From NCBI GenBank assembly GCA_003952965.2, contig CM025854.1, positions 12,648,271 through 12,712,270 on the forward strand: a stretch of DNA of 64,000 bases. The letters are read 5' to 3'. This stretch comes from Morella rubra (Eukaryota > Streptophyta > Magnoliopsida > Fagales > Myricaceae). Of the stretch, positions 43,601 through 53,108 are shown piece after piece; positions within the stretch are counted from its first letter, which is position 1; every line of letters begins with the position of its first letter. The notes below the pieces were generated by a model. That model was not told the DNA's origin. It was given only the letters and a program-made list of their open reading frames with translations, and did not search any database. Position numbers and translations under genes: made by a program.

Positions 43601-46495
43601 TTTGCCAAGATCCTTTGGGGTGAGGCGTTGAGCACAGTTGTTAATGTGTAATGTGTTGAATCATACACCTTCTGCTCCACTACAATCTAATGTATCTGAC
43701 CGAATTTTGGACAGGTAAGGATATTTCCTATAACCACTTACATGTTTTTGACTTCAAGAAATATACTCATAACTTCCTTGAATGATCATGTATGAAGGCT
43801 ACAAAGTAACTTGAGCAACCAAGTAATCTCGTCATCATACTACAAAGTAACTTGAGCAACCAAGTAATCTCGTCGTCATAGTGCCACACACATCTGAATG
43901 TACCAAATCCAGTATCTCTAACTTTCTCAAAGGAGAGAAATTCTTTAAGGATTGAGAGGTTAAATAAGCAATTGAGTAAGTCCTTTGCTATGAAGGACTT
44001 GGGGCTAGAAAATAAAAATCTTGGCATAAGAATCAGTCATGACATGAGTGCCAAGAAGTTTTATTTGTCACAAGAAGAGTAAATTGCGAAAGTGTTTGAA
44101 AGGTTCATTATAGACAACGCTAAAATGGTTAATTCTCCTCTTGCTACCCATTTCAGACTGAGCACTGAGTAATGTCCTTCTACAAATAAAGAAAATGAAA
44201 ACATGGAAAGAGTTCCTTACGTCTCAGCAGTAGGAAGTTTGATGTATGCGATGATTTGCACAATACCAGATATAGCTCATCCAGTTAGTGTAGTAAGCCG
44301 ATTCTTGTCAAGTTCGGGAAGCACATTGGAGTGCAATTAAGTGGATCACAAAGTATATTCAAGACATTTCCATTTTGAGACTTGGTTTTGAAATTGGACA
44401 AACATTGTTAGTTGGCTACATAGATGCAAACATAATAAGAAATGTGGATACCCGTAAATCTACTTCGGATTATTTGATCACTTTTGCATGAGGGAACTGT
44501 AACTTGGCAATCAAGACTTCATAATTGTATTGTTTTTTCTATGATAGAAGCATAATTTATTGCAGCAACAAAAGCGACTAAAAAGTTGTTATGGACAAAG
44601 AAATTCATGAAAGAACTTAGGGCATGTTCGTTTTTAAAATTATTCCAGAATACAAATATATTCAACAAAATTTGCAAAACGAACATTCAAAATCTTAAAA
44701 ATTCATACACAAACACCAATACATTTTACACAATCTCCAACAATTTTTCACACAAACTCTAATACCTTTTAAAAAAAATTATAACAAATCTTCTCTCTAT
44801 ATACTTTTTCATCTACTTAATATTTTTTTATTAAACAATTACATCAAATCATCTCTCTCTACACCTTTTTACAAACTCCAACAAAAATTAAATATCTTTA
44901 AAACTTTTCACTAATATTTACACAAAAACCTATAAAACTCTAATGTACATAAATATTCACAATTCTATCAAAATCCTACCCTTTTTTCAGAAAACGAACA
45001 CCTTCTTAGTTTCAAGCAGCAAAGATCTGTGTTATTTAGTGATGATCAGAGTGCTACTCATCTTGCTAAGAATTCTAGGTTTTATTCAAGATCGAAGCAC
45101 ATTGATATGCGATACCATTGGATCAGAGATGCGTTGAACGATAAGTTACTGGAATTTGAGAAAGTTCACACTGATTATAATGGTTTTGACATGTTTACGA
45201 AGACACTACCAAAGGAGAAGCTTGAAGTTTGTAGTTCGATCGTCGAGATGCCAATAACCTCCATATAGTCAAAAGGAGGACATTTGTTAGGTTAATTCCT
45301 TCCATGTGGAGGAAAGTCCAAATAGGGTCTTTTAATAAAGCCCAAAGCCCAGTAGGATTTTAACCCTAAGAAGAAGTTTGAATATAAAGAGATAGGAGGG
45401 AGGAATTAGGAAAAAAAAGAAGAAGAAGAGATTTTTCTCATTCATGCCAAGGTTTCATCAAAGCTTTGATCCCCCTTCATTTGTGGTTCGATCAAGTTGA
45501 AATTTGAAAGAGACATTCACAACACAAGGAGCTATAATTTGAACAGTAGAGATCTGATTTCAAGCTCGGGAACTGGAATTCGTGTCTGTGAACAACAACT
45601 GTGGGTTTGGTATATTTTCTCTAATTCTTGTTGTATTCGTAAAGATTGATGTCATCATGAGGAGATATATGTTGCAGCTCTAATTATGACTAGAGAAGAC
45701 ATTGTGTATCCATTATTTAATTGATAGTGTAGATTTTGATTGAACTAGGTCCCATAGTTTTTCTTCCTCACACTGAAAAAGTTTTCCACTTAAAAAATTG
45801 CATATCTTATGGTTTGGTACAAGTGGTTACTTATAGATTATTTCTAGCATATATAATTGTAGAGATTCTGCACTATTTGCTTGTATGTAAATAGAACAAT
45901 TATTTTGTTGTGCATGGTTGTCTATATCTCTCTCAACAAAAAACAAAGCTTGAAAGCTTATTCATGTAAATTAACGGAGTGAAGAGAGCAGGCAAAATCT
46001 ACCTGAAATGTCGACAAAGAACGGAGCGGATGAAAGCAAGTCTTGTTGGATTCATCACATGCAATGGTTTAAATGGCCCTTCAGAATCCCACCTAATAAT
46101 AAAAAAGTTTCGATATCTTTCTTATTCGTATCTTCTCTATCACCAACCAAGCAGAACAGGAAAACTAATTTAAAAATGGGTAAATAACCAAGTGAATTTA
46201 AAGCTGACCATGTTTCGGCAATGGAGGCGAATTTAGCGAGTTCGGGCTCTTTCAAAGACGACGGATTCGGAGGTGTAGTCGAAGTTGAAGTCGAACCTCT
46301 TTCCATTACGGTATTGGTTTTGGTATTACAGTGGGACAGAGGCTTCTCTGGCGATGGCGAAGAAGAGGCATCCGAAAAGGGCCTAAACTTGAGGAAAGCA
46401 TACGTAGCTCGAGTAGTGTTGCAGAACCGAGTAGAGCGAATGTGCGAGCAGCACAGTGCTCGGAGTCGGCTTTGGCGAAGGAGCTTGGAAGCCAT
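28653..46495 (-). CDS. COQ3: Ubiquinone biosynthesis O-methyltransferase COQ3, mitochondrial, 9 exons
   Basis: S-adenosylmethionine-dependent O-methyltransferase (UbiG family) that performs both O-methylations of the quinone ring in coenzyme Q synthesis, in the mitochondrial COQ complex. Exons on the minus strand: 46495-46209, 46092-46003, 40104-40026, 37023-36946, 35632-35584, 35350-35301, 30112-29963, 28953-28873, 28760-28653. All junctions are GT..AG and all phases join, giving 323 aa, close to known plant COQ3. The N-terminus ([20 protein letters not shown]) is Arg-rich with no early acidic residue, a mitochondrial presequence. SAM motif [10 protein letters not shown] is at about 141-149 and motif [11 protein letters not shown] follows; VIEHVADP and NPVTGRW are family hallmarks. 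No frame lesion was seen. An in-frame ATG at 46600 would add 35 aa; I prefer 46495 because it starts a canonical presequence. Introns of 5.9, 3.0 and 5.2 kb are filled with transposons. Confidence 0.95.
30927..32198 (-). mobile_element. Solo copia LTR in COQ3 intron 6
   Basis: A 1272-bp LTR in minus orientation (starts TGTTAGATGTATGCCC at 32198, ends CTCTTTCA at 30927), flanked by perfect 5-bp repeats GTCTG (30922-30926, 32199-32203). Same family as the LTRs at 53109 and 55284. No internal domains, so recombination left a solo LTR. Its TATA region is altered (TGTACAAATAGG instead of TATAAATAGG). Confidence 0.9.
32204..35300. other. Remainder of COQ3 intron 6, no gene seen
   Basis: Includes a weak inverted-repeat unit at about 33048-33543 (GGGTTAAATATACTTTCTACCC vs GGTGTATTTATCCC) that may be a degraded MITE, G/C-homopolymer patches near 33900-34050, and a direct duplication of CAATTTATGTGTTTATTGTCC at 34488 and 34530. 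Nothing coding is recognised. Confidence 0.45.
35278..35296 (+). repeat. (GA)n microsatellite at the exon 6 donor of COQ3
   Basis: About nine GA units ending four bases from the GT donor of exon 6 (GT at 35300-35299 on the minus strand), so on the sense strand a CT run sits at the start of intron 6. Confidence 0.8.
38356..38894. mobile_element. Mutator-type MITE with long inverted arms in COQ3 intron 3
   Basis: 539 bp; the arms of about 240 bp pair along nearly their whole length (left GGTATACAAAGGTTGCAAAT against right ATTTGCAACCTTCGTATACC; CCCGTCAG/CTGACGGG words also pair). A perfect 9-bp duplication TAAAATAAA sits at 38347-38355 and 38895-38903. No transposase. The near-complete palindrome can form a strong hairpin when transcribed with the intron. 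Confidence 0.9.
39261..39623. mobile_element. hAT-like MITE in COQ3 intron 3
   Basis: Ends GATGTTTGGCAAC and, inverted, GATGTTCTGGCAAGC. The interior is AT-rich with TATCAAATCATCTCTCTA, shared with the 44621-45004 MITE. Target duplication not resolved. Confidence 0.5.
41103..41791 (-). mobile_element. TRIM-like miniature LTR element in COQ3 intron 2
   Basis: Read on the minus strand: an LTR fragment ends CATCTCCCCAACA at 41731, then AATGGTATCAGAGAC (initiator-Met tRNA primer site), about 345 bp of non-coding interior, a polypurine tract GAGGGGGAGAT, and a second LTR 41382-41103 starting TGTTGAATATACAC. No coding region, as expected of a terminal-repeat retrotransposon in miniature. The first LTR is truncated by the neighbouring copia LTR. 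Confidence 0.7.
41135..41326. repeat. Tandem duplication of about 95 bp inside the TRIM LTR
   Basis: GTGGGTTCATAATATAGCATGTAA ... CTATGCTATATTAACCACCACAC occurs twice in succession (from 41137 and 41232); the truncated LTR at 41765 has one partial copy. The ends of each unit (ATAGCATG and CATGCTAT-like) are themselves inverted. Confidence 0.8.
41792..42438 (-). mobile_element. Copia LTR, left arm of an inverted pair
   Basis: Begins TGTCGGGTTAATTCC (minus strand, at 42438) and ends near 41792 with GATATCTCTCTCAA. About 647 bp, homologous to the plus-strand LTR 45295-45938. Confidence 0.8.
42605..43345 (-). pseudogene. Copia pol remnant (RT/RNase H region), minus strand
   Basis: The minus strand retains MNAMICTQD-like, VVSRFLSS-like and [12 protein letters not shown]-like text typical of copia RNase H. 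It is homologous, in inverted orientation, to 43770-44620. Riddled with stops. Confidence 0.75.
43345..43745 (+). pseudogene. Copia integrase fragment
   Basis: Plus-strand text includes DDHSGKVMS-like, then [19 protein letters not shown] and [20 protein letters not shown]: the integrase core end and adjacent block. This is the spacer between the two inverted arms. Confidence 0.75.
43746..45294 (+). pseudogene. Copia pol remnant (RT/RNase H), plus strand, interrupted by a MITE
   Basis: After an inverted copy of the arm start (minus frame at 43767-44027), plus-strand frames give [40 protein letters not shown], then after the [24 protein letters not shown] and [13 protein letters not shown], which is copia RNase H. 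A polypurine tract AAAAGGAGGA directly precedes the LTR. Confidence 0.85.
44621..45004. mobile_element. MITE inside the copia RNase H remnant
   Basis: Ends GGCATGTTCGTTTTT and, inverted, AAGGTGTTCGTTTTC. A CTTAG direct repeat flanks it (44616-44620, 45005-45009). Removing the element and one CTTAG rejoins the copia frame as [16 protein letters not shown], good evidence that these are the true borders. AT-rich interior, hAT-like by ends (inference). Confidence 0.8.
45295..45938 (+). mobile_element. Copia 3' LTR, right arm of the inverted pair
   Basis: 644 bp from TGTTAGGTTAATTCC to CTCTCTCAACA. Follows RNase H and the polypurine tract in normal order, and is inverted relative to 41792-42438. 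Confidence 0.85.
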
Positions 46496-46903
46496 AGTTG
46501 AGATGAGAAAGGGGAGAGCGGACAGAGAGGGACCATGGACGAGTGTTCGGGAGGAAGGAGAGCTAGGGAATGACCTCGGATTGGGCCGGGCTGCCAACAT
46601 CAGTTACCAGTGGGTTCATGATGTTCAAGCCCAGTCCAGTCTTGACGGTCCGGCACGTTAAATTTTTTTCTATGCCGGAGCTCAATGCTATTGTTAGTGA
46701 GTTAACGCATCGCAAATTTAAATATCTCCAATCTAAAAGCAATATAATGTAATGTCCCAAAAAAAGCGTAAAAATTATAATTTAGAGTTGCCAACACAAA
46801 AGGATGAGACACATATGAGTTTTTAGAGCATGGTTACGTTGCGACTTTAATTTGTCTTGAAAGCTCGTATGTGGAACTCCTAAGAGGTCGCCATAAGCCT
46901 ATT

Positions 46904-47997
46904 TAGGGTAGGGCAGATCACGGACACCGGTCCCCAACTCCCTGCTTATTAGCGGGACCGAAGCCACTGGCCAATTTCACCCGTTAAGGCGGTGGTGGTG
47001 AAACCACCCATCACCGTTGTTTGCTTTTTTTATATGAAAGTCAAGAGAGAGAGAGGTGAGGGAGAGAGAGAAAGAGAGAGGAGAGAGAGAGCGAGGAAAA
47101 TAGAGAAATAACCAAAAATGATTCCTACAAAGTCTTCTCCCTATTACCCGAACAATTCCCTAATTTGCATCTAGAGAGAGTGGTGCGGAGAATTTAATTT
47201 CAAATTCAAGTGGAAGACAACTCAACAAAATCAATTTTGAACTAAAAACTTACCTCTCTCCTATTTTGAAGGATAATTTTAAAACGCCCATTAATGAATA
47301 TTGATGGGTTCCCAACTCATTAATTAATAGGTGTTTTATTTTCATAATTGATCAAAATATATTTGGCAATCTATTAATGGGCTTTTTATTTCATAATTGA
47401 TCATAATATATTTAAAATTTCATTAATAAGCGTTTTATTTGGTCCAACTTAATAAGCTTTTTATTTCATAATTGATCATAATATATTTGAAAACTCATTT
47501 ATGATCATTTTATTTTTTAATTGATAATGTATTTGAAAATCTATTCATGGACATTTTTATTTCGTAATTGATCAGTATTTGAAAAATATGAGAAAGTTGA
47601 GCACTAAGATTCTAGGAAGATTTGTAAACCATTTAGATAATTTTTAAACTTTTCCCATAATTATTTAGGTAGTTTTGTCTCTTCCCCTCCGTCTCTCCAT
47701 CTTGTTTTCCCTCTCTCTTTCTTTCCCTCCCTCTCTCTCTCTCCCACACTTCACTCTCTCTCTCCTACTCACATTTCTCTCACATTCTCAACACCATGCT
47801 CTCTCTCTCTCTCTCTCTCTCATGAATGGCTGGTTACCGCTTGGCCACCAGTAACTGGCCAAAACGGTACTAGTTTTTGGAGACACAGGCATGGGCGGTG
47901 CCAGTGCCCCTGTCTCCGAAAACCAGTATCGTTCATGGGCGGTGCCGGTGTCGGTGGAGGGCATAACCGCCGTCGGTAACGCCCATGCATAACCCTA
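46904..47997. mobile_element. hAT-like non-autonomous element 1, upstream of COQ3
   Basis: 1094 bp, ends TAGGGTAGGGC and CATAACCCTA, with a perfect 8-bp duplication AGCCTATT on both sides (46896-46903, 47998-48005), the hAT target length. GC-rich subterminal regions (CACCGGTCCCC, GCCGGTGTCGGTGG) surround an AT-rich core. The core (TGAAGGATAATTTTAAAACG, AATTGATCATAATATATTTG) is shared with 48977-50659. Confidence 0.85.
47697..47822 (+). repeat. CT-rich microsatellite tract
   Basis: Long CT runs inside hAT-like element 1, ending in a 12-unit (CT) stretch; GA tracts occur opposite at 47041-47100. Confidence 0.9.
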
Positions 47998-48529
47998 AGC
48001 CTATTCAAACAGTCTTGACAAGCGGCTTAGAGAGTAAAGATTCTTCTATGATATGCTCAACTAAAGAATTTCACTGTTAAATCATGCTGGCTTAATCTAT
48101 CTTCAAAATATTGTTTCATGAACTCTAGTGTTCAATCTCATTTAACAAGCTCTTTAAAGATCTAGAGAGTAAGAATGTATCAAATCCTCTCCAATGTACA
48201 ATCTAATTCTTTTAATCCTAATCCTCCATTTGAGATACACAACTAGGATTTTTCCATTGATTTATCCACTTAAAAAAGTACTTGACAAGAGGAAAAGAGA
48301 GAAAAATCCTTACTTCTATATCTACTACCATTCTCCATTCTCTATGTATACAATAAACATGCATTCACAGTTTACTGTCCAATTTATCTCTTAAGGGCTT
48401 TTTGAATAAGTAAGTGTAATTTACAATCCCAAACCATTAAAATTTCAATGTTTAATTTTAGGTTTTTATATGATGTTAATGTCTTAGTCTAGCTTTGACT
48501 CTATTCAATACATATATAGTTGTACAAAT

Positions 48530-48890
48530 TTTCTCTCCCCAAAAATGAGTTGGCATTTATACGTACATTAGCATAGATCTGATTATATCCATTAGTTTGA
48601 TTTCTCCTTTCTATAATACCATTTTGTTGTGGTTTATATGGCATTGTACTGAATGTATCGTCAAATGTTCAATATTATTCCACTAGATCTATTTTCGTTG
48701 AACTATCAAATGGATTCAAGACAATTATTAGTCCCCATTTCTAGTGTTTTAGTCATCTTTCAATTTGCCGAAATTATTCATCACTTTTGTCATTATTCAA
48801 GCTTTTTATAGGCCTTTGTAATTGATTTTCCACCTCTACTTATATTCCTTAAACTTATCTATTGCTTCATATTTATGTTTAAGAAGGTAA
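48530..48890 (-). pseudogene. Copia integrase remnant, minus strand
   Basis: Minus-strand text PYKPQQNGIIERRNQT matches the copia integrase block PYTPQQNGxxERRNRT, preceded by NIEHLTIHSVQC-like text. No open frame survives. Confidence 0.7.
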
Positions 48891-49189
48891 ATATTGTTAG
48901 AATTGTGTCCTCAATTCCAATAATAATGAGTTATTAATTCATGAATAAAAGAATTTATTTATAATATCTTAATTATTAGGGCTGAACAAAACCGGACCGG
49001 ACCGGACCGGACTGGATTTGAAAAATCGTTTATATCCGATCCAATTTGATTCGGACCAGGCCTTTTGGGAACCAGTTTAGACCGGACCGGACCAGATTTA
49101 TTAATATAAATAATAAATATTTTTTTTAATTTTTTAATTTTTTTATACAAACTTAAAACTAGAGAAAAGAGAGAGAGGTGCAGGGGAGA

Positions 49190-49224
49190 AGGAGATAAAG
49201 AAAAGAGAGAGGGAGAGAGAGATT

Positions 49225-49259
<35 letters not shown>

Positions 49260-49390
49260 CAGAGAGACAGAGAGACAGAGAAAGAAAGAGAGAAGTGAAA
49301 TGTGAAAGAGAGGGAGAGGGAGATAAAGAGGTGAAAGAGAGGGAGAGGGAGCCGAGAGGGTTAGTGGGAGAGAGAGGGAGAGATAGAGTT
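49190..49390 (+). repeat. GA-rich microsatellite with GACAGA variant
   Basis: (GA)n with internal GACAGAGA repeats and GAGAGGGAGAGGGA words, inside hAT-like element 2. Confidence 0.9.
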
Positions 49391-49429
49391 GAGAAATTTA
49401 ATTTCTAAAAATTATCTCCTTATCATTTA

Positions 49430-50010
49430 TCACCAAAGACTAAAGTTCCTAACAAATTAATAATTTCCAAATTTAAAGAGAGAATTAGGGAATTCGAATG
49501 GAAATAAAATCTCACCTAAAAATTCTGTCTCTATTACTCAACAATTCTTAATTTACATTTAAAGAGAGTGAGATTTAGAGAGAGTCGAGAGGGGTAGTGG
49601 CCTAGTGGGAGAGAGAAAAGTTCCTAACAAATTAATAGTTTCCAAATTTAAAGAGAGAATTAGGGAATTCAAATTCAAATTTAAATGAAAATAAAATCTC
49701 ACCTAAAAATTCTCTCTCTATTACCTAACAATTCTTAATTTACATTTAAATTTTTAATTTGCATTTAAAGAGAGGGAGAGTTAGAGCGAGCCGAGAGGGG
49801 TAGTGGGAGAGAGAGGGTTGTCAATTGTCATTTATCACTTAAAGACTAAAGTTACTAACAAATTAACAATTTCTAAATTTAAAGAGAGAATTGGGGAATT
49901 CAAATTCAAATTCAAAGGGAAATAAAATCCCACCTAAAACTTCTATCTCTATTACCCAACAATTCTTAATTTACATTTAAATGCTTAATTTGCATTTAAA
50001 GAGAGAGTTG
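49430..50010 (+). repeat. Tandem repeat of about 190-210 bp, three units
   Basis: Each unit carries CTAACAAATTAA, TTTAAAGAGAGAATT, AATAAAATCTCACCTAAAA and CAACAATTCTTAATTTACAT. Units start near 49440, 49618 and 49850, inside hAT-like element 2. Confidence 0.75.
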
Positions 50011-51073
50011 AGAAAATTCAAATGGAAACAAAATCTCATCTAAAAACTCTCTCCCTATCACCAACAGTTCTTAGGGGATATTCATTTCTATGATTCACGA
50101 AAATTTACATTTAAAGAGTTCAAATGGAAACAAAATCAATTTTGGATTGACTATCTCTCACATTGAAGGATAATTTTAAAACGTCTATTAATTAATATTG
50201 ATGGTTTCTTTGAATATATAGTCAACTAATTAATTAAAAAATATTTTATTTTTATAATTGATAACAATGTATTTGAAAATTTATTGATGGACTTTTTATT
50301 TGCAATTGATGTATTTGGAAATCCATCAATGAAAATTTATTTCGATCAATTTAATAAGGTTTTAATTTCATAATTGATCATAATATATTTGGTAACTCAG
50401 TAAAGACATTTTATTTTTTTTATGAATCATAATAAATTTGGAGATCTAGGGTGTTATAAATATTATGCAAACCATATTCAGGAAAAAAAGAGAAACCGAT
50501 TTGGCCACTTATAAGTGGTCCAACCGGACCATTTTAAACCGGACCGAACCACTTATATAAGTGGTCTGGTCCAGTCCTTCAATTTAGGCACAACCAAAAA
50601 TCTGGTACCATCGGATTACGGTTCAAAAATCGCACTGGATTTTCAGTTGTGCAGCCCTATTAATTATTAGCATCTGAATAACGTACCATAAGATGGACAT
50701 AGTCTAAAGATGTAACTAATTTACGTGATCAATGAGATTGATTCATAGAAGACATAAACTAGACAATGCTCAAAAAGCATAAAGACATTATAAACCGTTC
50801 ATGGTCATTGATGACATTGGACGTCTCATCTAATAAGACTACAAAACATTATCTATGATGATCGTTTTAACCATGAGAATAGAGATTTCTGGATAATGTG
50901 ATTAATGTTGTACAATGAGATTGACACACTAGATAAGACTACACAAAATATTTATTCCACAAAGTATTGTCAAAATGAATAAATGAGTCTTTTACATTTT
51001 ATAATTTGGCTTTGACTTTGAATCCTCATAGTAGTGTGAACTCATTCATGTAGTGTAGATTACTTTAATGGTG

Positions 51074-51172
51074 TAACACCCCCTTCCTAGATCGAGTTAG
51101 GAATGTCACCACATGCTCTTAAGCAAAATAAAAATAATGGTATTTGATAATTTATAGAGAATGGAGGATTTA
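51074..51172 (+). mobile_element. Gypsy-type LTR start fragment
   Basis: GTGTAACACCCCCTTCCTAG resembles chromovirus LTR starts. It is cut after about 100 bp by the Mutator-like element. Confidence 0.35.
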
Positions 51173-52880
51173 GGGGAAAAATACACTCCCCCCCCCTGAC
51201 TATGGGTTACTAGCACTTTGCACCCTATATTATTGATTTGATGATATTTCGTCCTCCAACTATCACTGACTGACATTTTGCCCCGTCGTATGCTTTTCCG
51301 TTAGTTTTGACGAAAATTAGTGCACATGAGTCTGACCCCTTTTTCTCCCCTTTTTACCCCCGTATTAGCACCAAAATGATTGGACTACCCTTTTGAGAAT
51401 TACCGAACATACGTGATTCTCACATGCCATTTCAGACCCTGATATTCCAAAAATAACCCGAGGACCACTTGAGAAAAAGTGATAATTGTGTTTTCACTTT
51501 GTATATCATATTTGTGAAAGAGACCGACTGAGGAGGAGGTACCCTAACAGCACTCAAAGACCATCATCCCCATCGATCTTGGACTTTTTGTTGACCATAG
51601 AACGTTGCATTTTTTACAAGTACACCAACGTGGTAAACATCTCACCTTGACCACCCATTTTAAATCTTCCGATCAATGTATGGGTTTTTAGGGTTTCCTT
51701 GCTTATGGCTTCAATATACTTTGAATCAATCTAGTTTTATTTAAACACGATAGAATTGTTGTGAAAGTTATTTGGTGATTTGGTGTTTTACAGTTCTATA
51801 GGGTTTGTATTCAATAGGGTTCAACACAAATGAGATAATGGGTATGTTGTGTGATTTGGGGATTTTCTTAATACCGTGGGTTTCATGGTTTGATGTTTTG
51901 ATCTTGTGTAGATGGTTTGCTTGAAACATTTGCATGGTCAATGAACGAGAATGATAGCATGAAGTATGTAGTGCATTTTTTTTATGGCCCCATGTGCTAT
52001 TATACAGTTAAATGATTGTTGTATCTAGTTTTTGTTTTATATTGAAACTGGTGGTCTCCCCTCAATTTGTTGTAATTGCTTGTTTAAAATTGAAAGTGGA
52101 CGGTTTCTAATGATAGTGGGCCAAGATGTTGGAATCAGACTATTGTTTGAGTAGTTTTGTCCTATCTGCTTGTCCCATGTGCTTCCTATCTATTTACACA
52201 AGTCACAAAACATGTTACTTAAACATGCTTCCATTTTTTTACTTGTCTCATGTTACCTATCTCTTTACACGAAGGTAGAAAACACTTTTGTTAAACCAAT
52301 ATACGTTTTGTTTACAGAGTGTTTGCTTTGTTGTTTTCAGGTGCTCCATATAACGTGGCACGTGACAATGGGAGACTCAAAAAAATTTAGGTGCACTTCG
52401 GGTGAAGATTTATTTGCAATGTAAACAACACGTATGTTGGTGGGGATCTTAGGATGCACAATGAGCGATTTTACCAAATTGCCTTTCTTTTTTCAAGGTA
52501 GAGGAAATTGAAAAAAAGTATGGGTACAAGATTGAGGATCTGATGTATTATAAGAAGCCTAGTATGAACCTATCAGATGGGTCGGTGATGATATCATTCG
52601 ATCATAATATGCTGAACATGGTAAGCTGCCACCATGGAGAGACGATTTTTGTATTGTATTTGGTAAGTTTTGTAGAATCCAATGCTAGTGACCTTGACTG
52701 TGACGAGGAGTATGTTGAGGAAGAGGAAAAAGAGCGTCGCTGATTGGGAATTAATGACCCCTTTTGGCAATAAGTATTGAATGACAATGAGGAGTTTTTG
52801 AAGTAGGAGTTGAAGTTGGTCGCTCAACGAGCAAGTATGTGTCCCCGATCACCATTTATTGTGATAACAATGGTTCTTCC
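51173..52880 (+). mobile_element. Truncated Mutator-like element with transposase N-terminal remnant
   Basis: The left end GGGGAAAAATACACTCC followed by CACTTTGCACCC and TTTTGCCCC words is a MULE terminus of the same style as the MITEs here. Frames at 52360-52743 read IEDLMYYKKPSMNLSDGSVM and a tail DLDCDEEYVEEEEKE, similar to the N-terminal region of plant MuDR-like transposases (W/Y-YK-P...L.DG...L..D.D...M). The right end and catalytic DDE part are lost where copia sequence begins near 52883. Confidence 0.5.
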
Positions 52881-52882
52881 AT

Positions 52883-53108
52883 AGGCTGTGGAACCTAGGG
52901 CTCATCAAAGGACAAAACACATAGAAAGAATATTTCATCATATATGTGACATTGTGAATTGAGTTATATAATGATGGCTAAAATAGCATCAGCTGAGAAT
53001 ACCGTAGACCCGTTCACTAAACTGTTGACTCAGAAAGTGTTTGAGAAGCATTTAGAGTCCGTGGATGTTAAATACACGTCTAATTGATTTTGAGTGCAAG
53101 TGGCAGAT
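52883..53108 (+). pseudogene. Copia RNase H tail
   Basis: HQRTKHIERIFHHICDIVN, then AENTVDPFTKLLTQKVFEKH, the usual C-terminal end of copia polyproteins, with one stop. GTGGCAGATTG before the LTR serves as the polypurine-tract equivalent. Confidence 0.85.

Larger units (their letters stand above)
48977..50659. mobile_element. hAT-like non-autonomous element 2
   Basis: 1683 bp, ends TAGGGCTGAAC and TGCAGCCCTA, with a perfect 8-bp duplication TTAATTAT (48969-48976, 50660-50667). Subterminal arrays of ACCGGACCGG at 48990-49090 recur inverted (GGTCCAACCGGACC) at 50515-50575, as hAT transposase-binding arrays do. Interior: GA microsatellite and three tandem units. No transposase frame. Confidence 0.9.
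48895..51070 (+). mobile_element. Copia LTR-like sequence split by a hAT element
   Basis: TGTTAGAATTGTGTCCTCAA at 48895 is a typical copia LTR start. The sequence resumes at 50668 after the hAT insertion and runs to about 51070. The 3' end is not certain. Confidence 0.5.

Noticed and set aside
46221-46661. 146-aa plus-strand frame
   Set aside because: Antisense shadow of COQ3 exon 1 and its upstream region.
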